From the NCBI GenBank assembly GCA_029259595.1, contig JAJDEW010000121.1, positions 62,001 through 126,000 on the forward strand: a stretch of DNA of 64,000 bases, written 5' to 3'. The position numbers and the translations under genes were made by a program. Positions 52,864-61,711 of this stretch are shown here, one piece after another (the stretch's first letter is position 1; the number at the start of each line of letters is the position of its first letter). Under the pieces are notes generated by a model that saw nothing but the letters and a program-made list of their open reading frames with translations, searched no databases and was not told the DNA's origin. The stretch comes from Planctomycetota bacterium (GTDB taxonomy: Bacteria; Planctomycetota; UBA1135; GCA-002686595).

Positions 52864-54480
52864 CTCGAGCACGATCTCGACCCGGCCTTGCTCCGTGACC
52901 GTCAGCGGGACGCTCGCGACCTCGCCGGGCCGTCCGATCGGCTTCGCGACGTACGTTCCCGCTGCCACGTTCTCGAAGCGAAAGCGGCCTTCGACGTCGG
53001 TCTTTGCGCTGGCGCGTTCGAGGCCTTGTCCGAGCAGCTCGGGGCCCGGTTCGCCCACGAGGAATTCGTGTCCGAGCGGGCCGCGCGTCTCCTCCCCCGG
53101 CACGAAGAGCGCGACGCGGATGTTCATACCGGCCGACGTTCCGCGGGACGTGAGGACGCGCCCTTCGACCGTGCCCCCGTGGCCGAGGGCGATCGGAAGC
53201 TCGCGCAGTTCCCCTGGCGCCAACCCCGGCACCGGCACGAAGGCCGTCGCGTAGCCCGGCGCGCTGACGACGAGCGTGTAGTCACCGGCGATGAGGCCGT
53301 CGTAGACGTTGCGCGCGGGTACGTCGCGGTCCGGCAGTTTGATCCGGTAGGACGTCGGACGCATCATCCGCGTCGTACCCGGCTCGTAGCGTTCCCCGAG
53401 GCGCCAGGGATCATCGACCGCCGCAAAGGTCCCGTCGTCGAGACGCATGCGGATCTCGCAGCGCTCGGGCACGTCACCCGTCTCCGCGTCGGTCACGGCG
53501 ATGCGCAGGGCGCTGTTGCCGACCAGCGTGACCAACTCGGGGCTCGAGCCAGGCTGGAGGCCTTCGAGCCGCACCGGTTCGAAGCGCGGGTCGTCCAGCT
53601 CGAACACGTACTCGCCGGGAGCCAGGCCGTCGAAGGCGAAGCCCTTGCGCCCTCGTCGGTTGGGGAGCGGTGCGACGCGCGAGCCCGCCGGGGTTCGCAG
53701 GGCGACGTAGTCGAGTTCGGGATAGGCGTAGGGATTCACGGGCAGGTTCACGTCGACCAACACGCGCTCGTTGAGGTCGGGTCCTTCGTAGGTGAACACG
53801 ACGTCCTCCACCTCGCCCGGCGCGAGCTCGACCGGATCCACCTCGACTCGCCCGAAGGTGTCGATCACGAGCAGGAAGCGCACCTCTCCGGCCAGGAGTC
53901 CTTCGAAAACGAAGCGCTCGTCCGTCTCCTCGGCCCGGAAGGACTGCCGGATCTGCATCGGTCGCCCGCACACGCCCTTGCGCTGGATCCCGGGCGGAAC
54001 GGTGCAGATCGCGTTCACGGTCCAGTTGCCGCGCAGCACGCCGCCGTCAGCGTTCTCGACGATGCCCGTCAGGGCGCCGAACGGGCGCAGCGGCAAGTCA
54101 CCGAGGTCGCACACGGTACCCGCTTCGAGCCGCGGCCACATCCAGTCCTCGACGGCGTACTCGCCCGCCTCGACGGCGAGCTCGACGCGATGATTCGGGG
54201 AAGGCTCGAAGGAAAAGGCGAATCGCCCGTCCGCGTCGGTCACCGCCGCGAGGTCGCGCCAGAGCGACTCGTCGTCCGGGACCGAGGGGTTGATCGGGAA
54301 CCCGCGCAAATTCAGCGCGAGCCCCGCGCCGGGGGTGCCGTCCGGATAGACGTAGCGCCCACTGATGCTGGCCTCGTTCGCTGTTTCTCCGTCGGCCACC
54401 GCTCGAAGCGGGGAGGCGGGGGTCTCCTGCACCGCCAGGGAGCCAAGGAGCACGAGGCCGAGGACATGCGTCGAGAACAC
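52858..54480 (-). CDS. Secreted protein with multiple carboxypeptidase-regulatory-like domains
   Basis: The likely start is GTG 54480 (540 residues), giving a signal peptide (VFSTHVLGLVLLGSLAVQ); an upstream ATG would overlap the Nudix gene. The rest consists of four or five Ig-like repeats: SGRYVYPDGTPGAGLALNLR, LTGIVENADGGVLRGNW, VYDGLIAGDYTLVVSAPGYA and VEGRVLTSRGTSAGMNIRVA, ending with DVEGRFRFENVAAGTYVAKP. This is the CarboxypepD_reg/PEGA-like pattern of extracellular planctomycete proteins. It is the last gene of a three-gene cluster with Nudix-MBL and a protease. Confidence 0.72.
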   Translation of the reverse strand: MFSTHVLGLVLLGSLAVQETPASPLRAVADGETANEASISGRYVYPDGTPGAGLALNLRGFPINPSVPDDESLWRDLAAVTDADGRFAFSFEPSPNHRVELAVEAGEYAVEDWMWPRLEAGTVCDLGDLPLRPFGALTGIVENADGGVLRGNWTVNAICTVPPGIQRKGVCGRPMQIRQSFRAEETDERFVFEGLLAGEVRFLLVIDTFGRVEVDPVELAPGEVEDVVFTYEGPDLNERVLVDVNLPVNPYAYPELDYVALRTPAGSRVAPLPNRRGRKGFAFDGLAPGEYVFELDDPRFEPVRLEGLQPGSSPELVTLVGNSALRIAVTDAETGDVPERCEIRMRLDDGTFAAVDDPWRLGERYEPGTTRMMRPTSYRIKLPDRDVPARNVYDGLIAGDYTLVVSAPGYATAFVPVPGLAPGELRELPIALGHGGTVEGRVLTSRGTSAGMNIRVALFVPGEETRGPLGHEFLVGEPGPELLGQGLERASAKTDVEGRFRFENVAAGTYVAKPIGRPGEVASVPLTVTEQGRVEIVLEL

Positions 54481-54529
54481 GAAACGAGGATACAGGAGCC
54501 GGAGCGAGCGCGCGCGGCCCGCTCGAATC

Positions 54530-56044
54530 TCAGGCGCAACCCCAGGCTTGCGCCCCGGCACGGTCGGGAATCCGTCGTGCTCGCCCCTCTTCCTCGAGCT
54601 TCAAGAGTCCGGCCAGGAGCGAGCGCCGCGCCACGGGATGCAGGCGCGCATCGACGTCGTCGTACACGTCGTGCAAGAGTTCCTCGGTCGTGCGCGGCAC
54701 CGGGCCCAGGCAGCTGGCGAGCTTCTCCTCGCGCTCACGCCGATGGACGAGCGTGCGCTCGAGCACGCGCGTGCCTTCGCGCGCGGCCATGCCATGGGCC
54801 GGACACAGGACGCCGATCCCGAGCGCACGAACCCGCTCGAGGCTCGCAAGGTAGGTCGCCATGTGTCCCTCGGGAGGGTCGATCACGATCGTCGACAGCG
54901 TCGACACGAGATCCCCTGCCACGAGCGTCCGGTAGCGGCTGTCGAGGAACACGAGATGACCGGGGGCGTGACCGGGTGTCCAGTGCGCGCGCAGGCGCCA
55001 GTTCGGCGAGCCATCGGGCGCCGTGCCGAGTTCGAGCTCCTCGCCATCGTCGAGCGGAACGAGTGCGAGCCCGCGGGTTCCGCGCTCGAACGCGAGCCGC
55101 ACGAGTGTCTCACGGTGGGCCCGAAGCGGGAGCCCGTAGCGCCGCGCGACAGCCTCGGCCGAGCCGACGTGGTCGTGATGATGGTGGGTCAAGAGCACCG
55201 CAAGCGGCGTTTGGCCCGCGTCGCGGCGCGCGTCGAGCACGGCGAAGAGGCGCTCACGCTCGCTCGGGTCCGTCGTCGGCGGGTCGATGATGACGAAGCG
55301 CTCTCCACCGACCAGACAGCAGTTCGTCGTCGTGGCCGGCGGCAAGGTGGGCGTGGCGAGCGGAAGGATCGTGACGCCGGGCGCGGCCAAGACGTCGTGG
55401 GCGAAGTCGCCGCCATGCAGTTCCGCCTCTGCGCGAAGGACGCGCACCGCCTCGTCGACCGTCCCGCGCGCGAAGTGCTCGAGCAGATAGAGGACGGGCG
55501 GAACGATCGCGAGCTCGCCCCGGCGCCAGTCCGCGAGCGCGTCGGCGGGACGCACGAAGCGCGCTTCGGCGATCTCGGTCCCGTCCGGTCGAACGCTCTC
55601 CGCCTCGACGTCGGCCAGGAGGTAGAAGCGCGTGCGGAAGCGATGAAGCGAGAACGGCGGCGTGGTCAGGCACGTGAGTTCGACGAGTGCCGTCGTCGCC
55701 GCGGGCTCCGCCGCGATGGCGGACGTGAAGCGTGCGCGCCCCTGTGGTCGTTCCAGCTCGCCTCGCAGCGTGTCGGCCCCATCGGCGAACGCCGCGAGCC
55801 GCCCCGGGGGCGGGACGCCGAGCTCCTCGAAGAGCTCGCGCAGCGCACAGACGCGGTGCGCGGCGTCCACACCGGCGGCGGGCGCAAAGGCGTCGTCGTG
55901 GTCCTCGGGCTCGACCTTGCCACCGGGAAGGGCCCAATAGCCGCCGAAGAAGCCCATCGTCGCCGCGCGCCGGATCAGGAGCACCTCGAGCTCCGCTCCC
56001 CGACCGCGCGTGAGCAGAACCGCGGAAGACGCACGCGGGGTCAT
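54530..56044 (-). CDS. Nudix hydrolase-metallo-beta-lactamase fusion
   Basis: The 504-residue protein starts at ATG 56044, overlapping the upstream TGA (ATGA). The first ~220 residues are a Nudix domain: VLLIRRAATMGFFGGYWALP, GGKVEPEDHDDAF, and RELFEELGV after a 20-residue insertion, similar to NUDT19-type boxes. Residues ~240-480 are a metallo-beta-lactamase domain with LLTHHHHDHVGSAEAV, TPGHAPGHLVF and a C-terminal wing like LACTB2. LACTB2-type enzymes are endoribonucleases or hydrolases; the Nudix partner hydrolyses nucleoside diphosphate-linked molecules. The joint substrate is unclear; both may work on coenzyme- or RNA-derived metabolites. Confidence 0.85.
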   Translation of the reverse strand: MTPRASSAVLLTRGRGAELEVLLIRRAATMGFFGGYWALPGGKVEPEDHDDAFAPAAGVDAAHRVCALRELFEELGVPPPGRLAAFADGADTLRGELERPQGRARFTSAIAAEPAATTALVELTCLTTPPFSLHRFRTRFYLLADVEAESVRPDGTEIAEARFVRPADALADWRRGELAIVPPVLYLLEHFARGTVDEAVRVLRAEAELHGGDFAHDVLAAPGVTILPLATPTLPPATTTNCCLVGGERFVIIDPPTTDPSERERLFAVLDARRDAGQTPLAVLLTHHHHDHVGSAEAVARRYGLPLRAHRETLVRLAFERGTRGLALVPLDDGEELELGTAPDGSPNWRLRAHWTPGHAPGHLVFLDSRYRTLVAGDLVSTLSTIVIDPPEGHMATYLASLERVRALGIGVLCPAHGMAAREGTRVLERTLVHRREREEKLASCLGPVPRTTEELLHDVYDDVDARLHPVARRSLLAGLLKLEEEGRARRIPDRAGAQAWGCA

Positions 56045-57693
56045 CGGCCGGCGAGATCCGTCCGCGGCTCGAGTTCGATCTCGCGGAGTGAGCTGGAGTC
56101 GCTCCAGATCGACAGTCCGCCGAGCGGCAGGGACAACGACGCCCAGGCCTGGACCACGACGCGCCCCACGAGCGCCCGCGGCAGGCTGCGACGCGGAACG
56201 GCCAGCTCGATCCGAGCTCCCTGCCGAGCGACGCTCGCGCCGGGCAACGGCGCGAGTGGCGCCCCTTCGAGGACGGCGCGAAGCTCGCCACCCCACACTC
56301 TGCCGCGTGCGTCGACGCTGACGGCCCAGTCCGGTTCGCCGTCCTGGTTCGTGTCGAAGAACACGTGCGCATCCGGCGCGACGAGCTCGTCCGCGTCACG
56401 AAACTGGAAGGCGAGGTAGACGTAGCGCCCGTCCGCATCGATGGCGAAGACGAGCAGGTCACCGGGTGCGGGCACGGCGTCGATGCGATCGGTGTCGATC
56501 ACGAAGTCGCCTCCCGTCCAGCGCGGAGCACGCCACCAATCGATGAGGTTCGCGTCGATCGAGTACCTCAGGCCACTCCAGGGCGAGGCGCGCGACTCGC
56601 GCGGATCCGTGCGACCGGAGATCAGCTCCTGTCCGTCACCGAATCCGTCGCCGTCCGAGTCCCATTCGTCGGGCGAGAGCCCCAGTGCGAGCTCCTCCGC
56701 GGCGCTCAGACCGTCGCCGTCGTCGTCGCGCAATAGCTCGAGATCGAAGCGCGCTGCGCGCAGCCCGGGCCGGACCCAGCCGGACTCGATACCGCGCAGG
56801 GCCGGAAAGCGCCCGACCAGGCGCTGTACGTAGTCGTCCCCATCCACGGGCCGGCCGGCGGCGACGAGCTCGGCGTGGAACGACGCCAGGTCGTCTTCGC
56901 GCACGTAGCAGGACACGAGGTGGAAGAAGCCGTAGGCGCGGGCATACCACTCGCTGCGCTTCACTTCGAGCCAGGGCGCCGGACCGCTGCCATGGGAGAG
57001 GGGGAACGGCGGAGCCCAGGAAGCCAGGGCCCCGGCCATCGTGGAACCCTCGCCTTCGAACAGGCGCTGGATCCGGACGCCGTGAGCTCGCACGGGATCC
57101 CCGAGCGCGCGCTCGCGCCGCAGGACCGAAACCGTCGCGAGCTCCGCCAAGCCCTCGTTCAGCCAGCGGTTCTCGGAACGATCGGTACGCGTGAAGTTGT
57201 GATGGAACCAGCCGTGCGCGAGCTCGTGAACCAACGTCTCCTCGCTCGCCCGCGCACCGATGTGCAGACCGTCCTCCCCGAAGTAACCGCCATAGTGCCC
57301 CGTCCCCGCGGCCTCCGCGTGAACGTGGATGGAGAGCGGATCGGGCCCCGCATAGGAGAAGCCGGCCGCCGCCTCGACGCACGGCAAGGCGAGCCGCGTT
57401 GCCGCGCGGATGCGCTCCAACGCCTCTGCGCCCGCGCCGTGATCCTCGAACACGAGCTCGAGCGGACCGTGGGCGAGCTCGATGCGCTGCGCCGTACGTG
57501 CGAGCGCCGACGCGGGCTGGCCCACCGGCGCGACGACGGTGCGCGGGCCCCTTGGACCCGCGGCGCGCAAACAGAGGAACGCGAGCCCACCGACCAGGAG
57601 CGCCCCGCAGGCGAGCGCCCGCGGCGTCCGGGAATCCGGGCTCCACCGCGGATCACGGGAATCCATCGAATCGTCGCTCGTCTCGCGCGGCAT
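56041..57693 (-). CDS. Membrane-anchored zinc metallopeptidase with Ca-binding and CBM9/DOMON-like domains
   Basis: I choose ATG 57693 (550 residues) as the start because the anchor (ALACGALLVGGLAFLCLRAAG) follows shortly; the open frame extends upstream to 57879 but that part is Arg/Pro-rich. The peptidase domain has HELAHGWFHHN and NEGLAELATV (gluzincin HExxH + E). Next are thrombospondin-type-3 loops (DDDGDGLSAAEEL, DSDGDGFGDGQEL), then a C-terminal beta domain (VYLAFQFRDADELV, AHVFFDTNQDGEPDW). It is first in the cluster with Nudix-MBL and Ig-like proteins. Surface protein turnover is likely; a substrate is not known. Confidence 0.72.
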   Translation of the reverse strand: MPRETSDDSMDSRDPRWSPDSRTPRALACGALLVGGLAFLCLRAAGPRGPRTVVAPVGQPASALARTAQRIELAHGPLELVFEDHGAGAEALERIRAATRLALPCVEAAAGFSYAGPDPLSIHVHAEAAGTGHYGGYFGEDGLHIGARASEETLVHELAHGWFHHNFTRTDRSENRWLNEGLAELATVSVLRRERALGDPVRAHGVRIQRLFEGEGSTMAGALASWAPPFPLSHGSGPAPWLEVKRSEWYARAYGFFHLVSCYVREDDLASFHAELVAAGRPVDGDDYVQRLVGRFPALRGIESGWVRPGLRAARFDLELLRDDDGDGLSAAEELALGLSPDEWDSDGDGFGDGQELISGRTDPRESRASPWSGLRYSIDANLIDWWRAPRWTGGDFVIDTDRIDAVPAPGDLLVFAIDADGRYVYLAFQFRDADELVAPDAHVFFDTNQDGEPDWAVSVDARGRVWGGELRAVLEGAPLAPLPGASVARQGARIELAVPRRSLPRALVGRVVVQAWASLSLPLGGLSIWSDSSSLREIELEPRTDLAGR

Positions 57694-57979
57694 GCCCACA
57701 GACCATTCCACCACGGCCCGTCGAGTCGCACCACTCACCGCGCGAGAAGGCCTCGCACGAGCAGCCAGGCGCGGGGTCCGCGGACTCATGGCCTGGAAGC
57801 GGGCCCTCCAGGCCCCGGAGTCGACCCGTCCCGACACCTTTTGGAAGGGGCTCAATAACGGAGGTATTACGTCCGACATTCGTAGGGCACCCCGGGTCCC
57901 TACCTATACTCTTCATGGGCTCGCAGAACCGCGGACTGGCAGGCCACGGAGCCAAGCGAACCCTTCGAACAGCCGGCAA

Positions 57980-58008
57980 ACGGCAGGCAGGCACACGGCA
58001 GGCAGGCA
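57980..58008 (+). repeat. 15-bp-period direct repeat in a leader
   Basis: ACGGCAGGCAGGCA occurs twice, one base apart, 28-70 bp upstream of a gene with a very strong Shine-Dalgarno. It may be a slippage product or a protein/RNA-binding element. Confidence 0.5.
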
Positions 58009-58035
58009 GAGCTTCGACCCGCTCGCGGGCGGAGC

Positions 58036-58043
58036 AAGGAGGT
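58036..58043 (+). promoter_or_regulatory. Strong Shine-Dalgarno
   Basis: AAGGAGGT is followed by AAGTCC and ATG at 58050. It is near-perfect complement to the 16S 3' end, unusual for this window, and suggests high expression. Confidence 0.85.
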
Positions 58044-58049
58044 AAGTCC

Positions 58050-59525
58050 ATGCGCACGCTCGCGCTTTCGTTCACGATTTTGACGCCGCTTCTCGCGGTT
58101 CCCACGTTCGCCCGACAGGACGCTCAAGAGGTCATCACGCTCGAATACGAGGCGTTGGCCAAGAAGTGGCTCACCGATCACGAGGTCAGTGCCACGAAGC
58201 CGGAGGACATCGACTTCGGCGCCCTCCTCGACGAGCAGTTCGTCCAGTTTCGCCTCGGCGTCTTCGAGCTTCGGATTCCCGCCGAGAGCTTCACCGACGG
58301 AGCGAGCATCGACACCGCCTCCGAGGTGTGTCGTGCGGTCCTCTCGGCCCAGCGGGAGTGGCTGCGTTGGCTCCAGGTCGAGCCCGGCAAGACCGGGGTC
58401 CCGAAGGAGATCGAAACCCACATCAAGACCCTCGACAAGTGGATCGAGTCCTGGAAAGAGAAGGAGGTCAGCGTGCTCGGCTCCTCCCCGGGGCAGGAGC
58501 TCATCAGCGTGGTCGCGCCCAAGGCCAAGGTGGCCGAAGCGGCCACGGCCTTCGCCGAGTTCGCGACGAACAACGGGCCCCTGACGGTCACCGACGAGGG
58601 CCTGAAGGCGCTTCCGAAGGTCGTCTTGTTCCCGGACCGTGGTCCCTTCCTGGAGGCCGCGTGCCTCGCCGGATGGGTGCACCCCGATCTGCGCAGCGTC
58701 TACTGGGCCGACAACCTCTCCACGTGGACGAACCTCGACGTGAACGGCGTGCGCTTCCTGGCGCTGCAGTTCGCGGACCCGGGCAGCGGTGACTACAAGA
58801 AGGGAGTTCCGATCGGCGCCCGCAACCCGCGCGCCCTGAGTGAACACATCGCGCAGCTCGCTGGCCGCTCGCTCTTCGAATCCGCCTTCGGCGACAAGAT
58901 GGATCCGATCCTCGGAGCGGGCCTGTCGAACAACCTCGTGATCGACATCTTCGAAGAGGTCGACACACGCACCGACGGCGACCTGCGTTCCCGTTCGACC
59001 CAGGCTCGCTCGGTCTTCGTGCCGGGTGGCAACCCGAACGGCGGATCTCTGCCGCCCGTCGACGCGAAGAGTCGCTGGCGGGTCAACCTGGGAGAGGGCT
59101 ACTTCATCAAGGAGCTGCACGACTCGCAGAAGACCGGCGGCAAGCAGGCGAAGAGCAAGGAAGACAAGCTCCGCATGTTCCAGATCGAGAACGATCTGAG
59201 CCAGCGGATGTACATCAAGTCACCCTTCCTCGGCCCGCACGCGTGGGACGACAGCAGCCTCGACGAGTCCTATCGCGGGGACTACATCGAGTTCCTGCGG
59301 GCCTACCGCTGCGGCTTCCTGTCCTGGCTCCGCTTGGCGGCGGACGGCAAGGAGAAGGACTCGCGCGAGACCTTCGCCAAGCTGCTCGACGTCATGGCGA
59401 AGGAAGCGGCCATCGACTTTCCGAGTGCGCTCCAGAAGGTCTACGGCGTCGCGATGAGCACGCCCGACCACGCCGAGGACGACCTCGAGGGTCGCTTCTT
59501 GGCCTGGCTCGCGAAGCAGAAGTAG
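58050..59525 (+). CDS. Highly translated secreted protein of unknown function
   Basis: The 491-residue protein starts after AAGGAGGT. It has a cleavable signal (TLALSFTILTPLLAVPTFA). The rest is a globular, mostly helical protein with VEPGKTGVPKEIETHIKTLD, GWVHPDLRSVYWADNLSTW and VYGVAMSTPDHAEDDLEG at the C-terminus. No family or catalytic motif is recognisable, though the distribution of Trp and Asp suggests a compact enzyme- or scaffold-like fold. The strong ribosome-binding site implies abundance. Confidence 0.7.
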   Translation: MRTLALSFTILTPLLAVPTFARQDAQEVITLEYEALAKKWLTDHEVSATKPEDIDFGALLDEQFVQFRLGVFELRIPAESFTDGASIDTASEVCRAVLSAQREWLRWLQVEPGKTGVPKEIETHIKTLDKWIESWKEKEVSVLGSSPGQELISVVAPKAKVAEAATAFAEFATNNGPLTVTDEGLKALPKVVLFPDRGPFLEAACLAGWVHPDLRSVYWADNLSTWTNLDVNGVRFLALQFADPGSGDYKKGVPIGARNPRALSEHIAQLAGRSLFESAFGDKMDPILGAGLSNNLVIDIFEEVDTRTDGDLRSRSTQARSVFVPGGNPNGGSLPPVDAKSRWRVNLGEGYFIKELHDSQKTGGKQAKSKEDKLRMFQIENDLSQRMYIKSPFLGPHAWDDSSLDESYRGDYIEFLRAYRCGFLSWLRLAADGKEKDSRETFAKLLDVMAKEAAIDFPSALQKVYGVAMSTPDHAEDDLEGRFLAWLAKQK

Positions 59526-59567
59526 TCGGCTCGCCGAGCGCCGGCTTCGGGGTAGCATTTCGGGCCC

Positions 59568-60797
59568 ATGGGCTCGTTCGTCACCTGTCTCGAAGCCGCG
59601 CTCGACGGCACCGTCCTCCCGCACGACATTCCGCAGACGACCCACGAGGGCCGCCCGCTCCTCGTTCGCTACGACCTCGCCGCGGTCGGACGGGCCGTCG
59701 ATCGGGACGCCCTGCGCGACCGGCCGGCGGACCTCTGGCGTTATGCCGAGCTCCTGCCCGTCGAGGACCCCGCCAACCGCGTGAGCCTGGGCGAGGGCAT
59801 GACGCCGCTCGTGCGCTGCACGCGACTCGAGCGCGAGCTTCCCTGTCGACTCTGGATCAAGGACGAGTCCCAGCTCCCCACGGGCTCGTTCAAGGCCCGC
59901 GGGCTCTGCCTGGCCGTCAGTCGAGCGAAGGAGCTCGGTCTCGAGCACCTCGCGATCCCGACGGCGGGCAACGCCGGCGGTGCCCTGGCCGCCTATGCCG
60001 CTCGCGCGGGCCTGGCGTGCACGGTCTTCCTGCCGCGCGACACCCCGCGCGTCGCCTGCCTCGAGGTGGCGCACTTCGGCGCCAACACGTGGCTCGTCGA
60101 CGGTCTCATCACCGACTGCGCGCAGCTGGTGCGCGAGGGCGCGCGTCGCTACGGCTGGTTCGACCTCTCGACCCTCAAGGAGCCCTATCGCATCGAGGGC
60201 AAGAAGACGATGGGACTGGAGCTCGCCGAACAGATGGGCTGGCGGCTGCCGCACACGATCCTCTACCCCACCGGCGGGGGCACGGGCCTGATCGGCATGT
60301 GGAAGGCCTTCGCCGAGCTCGGGACCCTGGGGTGGCTCGAAGCGGACTCGTTGCCGCGGCTCTACGCCTGCCAGGCCGAGGGCTGCGCGCCGATCGTGCG
60401 CGCTTGGGAGGCCGGCGAACGCTTCGCCGAACCCGTGAAGAATCCCAGCACGCGCGCGAGCGGCCTGCGGGTTCCGGCCGCCGTCGGCGACTTCATGATC
60501 CTCGACGCCGTGCGTGCGTCGGGCGGGGCGGCGCGCGCCGTCAGCGAAGACGCGTTGCTCGCGAACATGCATCGCGCCGCACGACTCGAGGGCATCTCGC
60601 TCTGTCCTGAAGCCGGCGCCTGCCTGGCCGTCCTCGCAGAGCTCGTACGCGAGGGTGCGGTCACTCCCGAGGACGACGTCGTCGTCTACAACACGGGCGC
60701 GGTGCAGAAGTACGTGGAGCTCATCGAGCGCGAGCTCTCCGACCTCGGTCGCCCCGAGGACGTGGACTGGAGCCGGATCGAGGCGGGCGCGCTTTGA
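59568..60797 (+). CDS. thrC: Threonine synthase
   Basis: The 409-residue PLP enzyme has LWIKDESQLPTGSFKARG (K109 is the Schiff-base lysine), IPTAGNAGGALAAYAAR, ILYPTGGGTGLIGMWKAF (phosphate-binding loop) and VVYNTGAVQKY. It converts O-phosphohomoserine to threonine. The N-terminal 70 residues are like archaeal/plant-type ThrC. It overlaps the methyltransferase gene by TTGA, while thrB lies 2.5 kb away. Confidence 0.92.
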   Translation: MGSFVTCLEAALDGTVLPHDIPQTTHEGRPLLVRYDLAAVGRAVDRDALRDRPADLWRYAELLPVEDPANRVSLGEGMTPLVRCTRLERELPCRLWIKDESQLPTGSFKARGLCLAVSRAKELGLEHLAIPTAGNAGGALAAYAARAGLACTVFLPRDTPRVACLEVAHFGANTWLVDGLITDCAQLVREGARRYGWFDLSTLKEPYRIEGKKTMGLELAEQMGWRLPHTILYPTGGGTGLIGMWKAFAELGTLGWLEADSLPRLYACQAEGCAPIVRAWEAGERFAEPVKNPSTRASGLRVPAAVGDFMILDAVRASGGAARAVSEDALLANMHRAARLEGISLCPEAGACLAVLAELVREGAVTPEDDVVVYNTGAVQKYVELIERELSDLGRPEDVDWSRIEAGAL

Positions 60798-61711
60798 AGC
60801 TCACGTGCGAGCTGTGCGGCGGGAGCGGCCGCGATGTCCTGCTCTCGAAGAAGGGCCATGACTACGTCGCCTGCGAGAGCTGCGGCTTCGTCACCGCCGA
60901 CATTTCCGCGGCGGACTTCGCACGGCACAACGAAGACTTGTTCGGGGAGACCTGGGAGGCCTATGTCGCGAAGAGTTTCACTCAGCGCAAGGCCCGCCGC
61001 TATCGCCGGCGCCTCAAGCGCTTCGCACCGTGGGCCCGACGCGCGAACGACGAAGCGCAACGCCAAGGCCCCGGTAGGTTGCTCGAGCTCGGCTCGAACG
61101 TCGGCGCCTTCTTGAACGAAGCCCGCGCCGCGGGCTGGGACGCGATCGGGGTCGAACCCGTCGAGCGCTGTGTCCGCCACGCACGCTCGCTCGGTCTCGA
61201 GGTCTTCGCCGGCGTCGTCGACGACGCCCCGTTCGAGCCGGAGAGCTTCGACGTCTTGTACTCGCACGCGGTCTTCGAACATCTCCCCGCCCCGCTCGCG
61301 ACCTTGCGCGCCGCGCTACGACTTCTTCGTCCGGGCGGACTCGTCTACCTCGACACGGTCAACTGGGCGTCCTACACGCGGCGCTTCTTGGCCGAGCGCT
61401 GGAAGCTCGTCGACCCGACCATGCACGCTTGCCTCTACACGCCCTCGACCCTGCGGCTGCTCTGCGAACGCGCCGGCCTCGACGTCTTGTCGATCTCCTC
61501 GCACGGCGTGCGCTTCCGCCCGAACGACGCACCGCGCCTGGTCGGAACCCGACGCTGGCTCGAAGAGGCCGCCAAGCTGCCGCTCAGCATCGCCTCGCGG
61601 ATCACGCTGCGTGGCGAGACGATCGCGGTGATGGCTGAACGCCCGCTCGGCGTTCAGCTCTCCGAGGAGGACACCGTGCCGGAGGGGCTCCGATACGACG
61701 CGACTACTTGA
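60794..61711 (+). CDS. Class I SAM methyltransferase with N-terminal zinc ribbon
   Basis: The TTG at 60794 overlaps the thrC stop. The 305 residues begin with CELCGG and CESCG (zinc ribbon, ~5-40), followed by GRLLELGSNVGAFLNEARAA (SAM loop), AIGVEPVERCVRHARSLGLE and YSHAVFEHLPAPLATLRAAL. This is the layout of sugar C-methyltransferases or similar enzymes with a Cys4 head. Possible substrates are nucleotide-activated sugars or lipids. Confidence 0.83.
   Translation: MKLTCELCGGSGRDVLLSKKGHDYVACESCGFVTADISAADFARHNEDLFGETWEAYVAKSFTQRKARRYRRRLKRFAPWARRANDEAQRQGPGRLLELGSNVGAFLNEARAAGWDAIGVEPVERCVRHARSLGLEVFAGVVDDAPFEPESFDVLYSHAVFEHLPAPLATLRAALRLLRPGGLVYLDTVNWASYTRRFLAERWKLVDPTMHACLYTPSTLRLLCERAGLDVLSISSHGVRFRPNDAPRLVGTRRWLEEAAKLPLSIASRITLRGETIAVMAERPLGVQLSEEDTVPEGLRYDATT

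Larger units (their letters stand above)
57694..58049. other. 356-bp divergent upstream region with a tandem repeat
   Basis: It separates the metallopeptidase gene (minus) from the secreted-protein gene (plus). It contains the hairpin-like GTAGGG...CCCTAC (57882-57903), the direct repeat ACGGCAGGCAGGCA twice at 57980-57993 and 57995-58008, and the strong ribosome-binding site at 58036-58043. Part may be the 5' end of the metallopeptidase gene if it starts further upstream. Confidence 0.45.
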
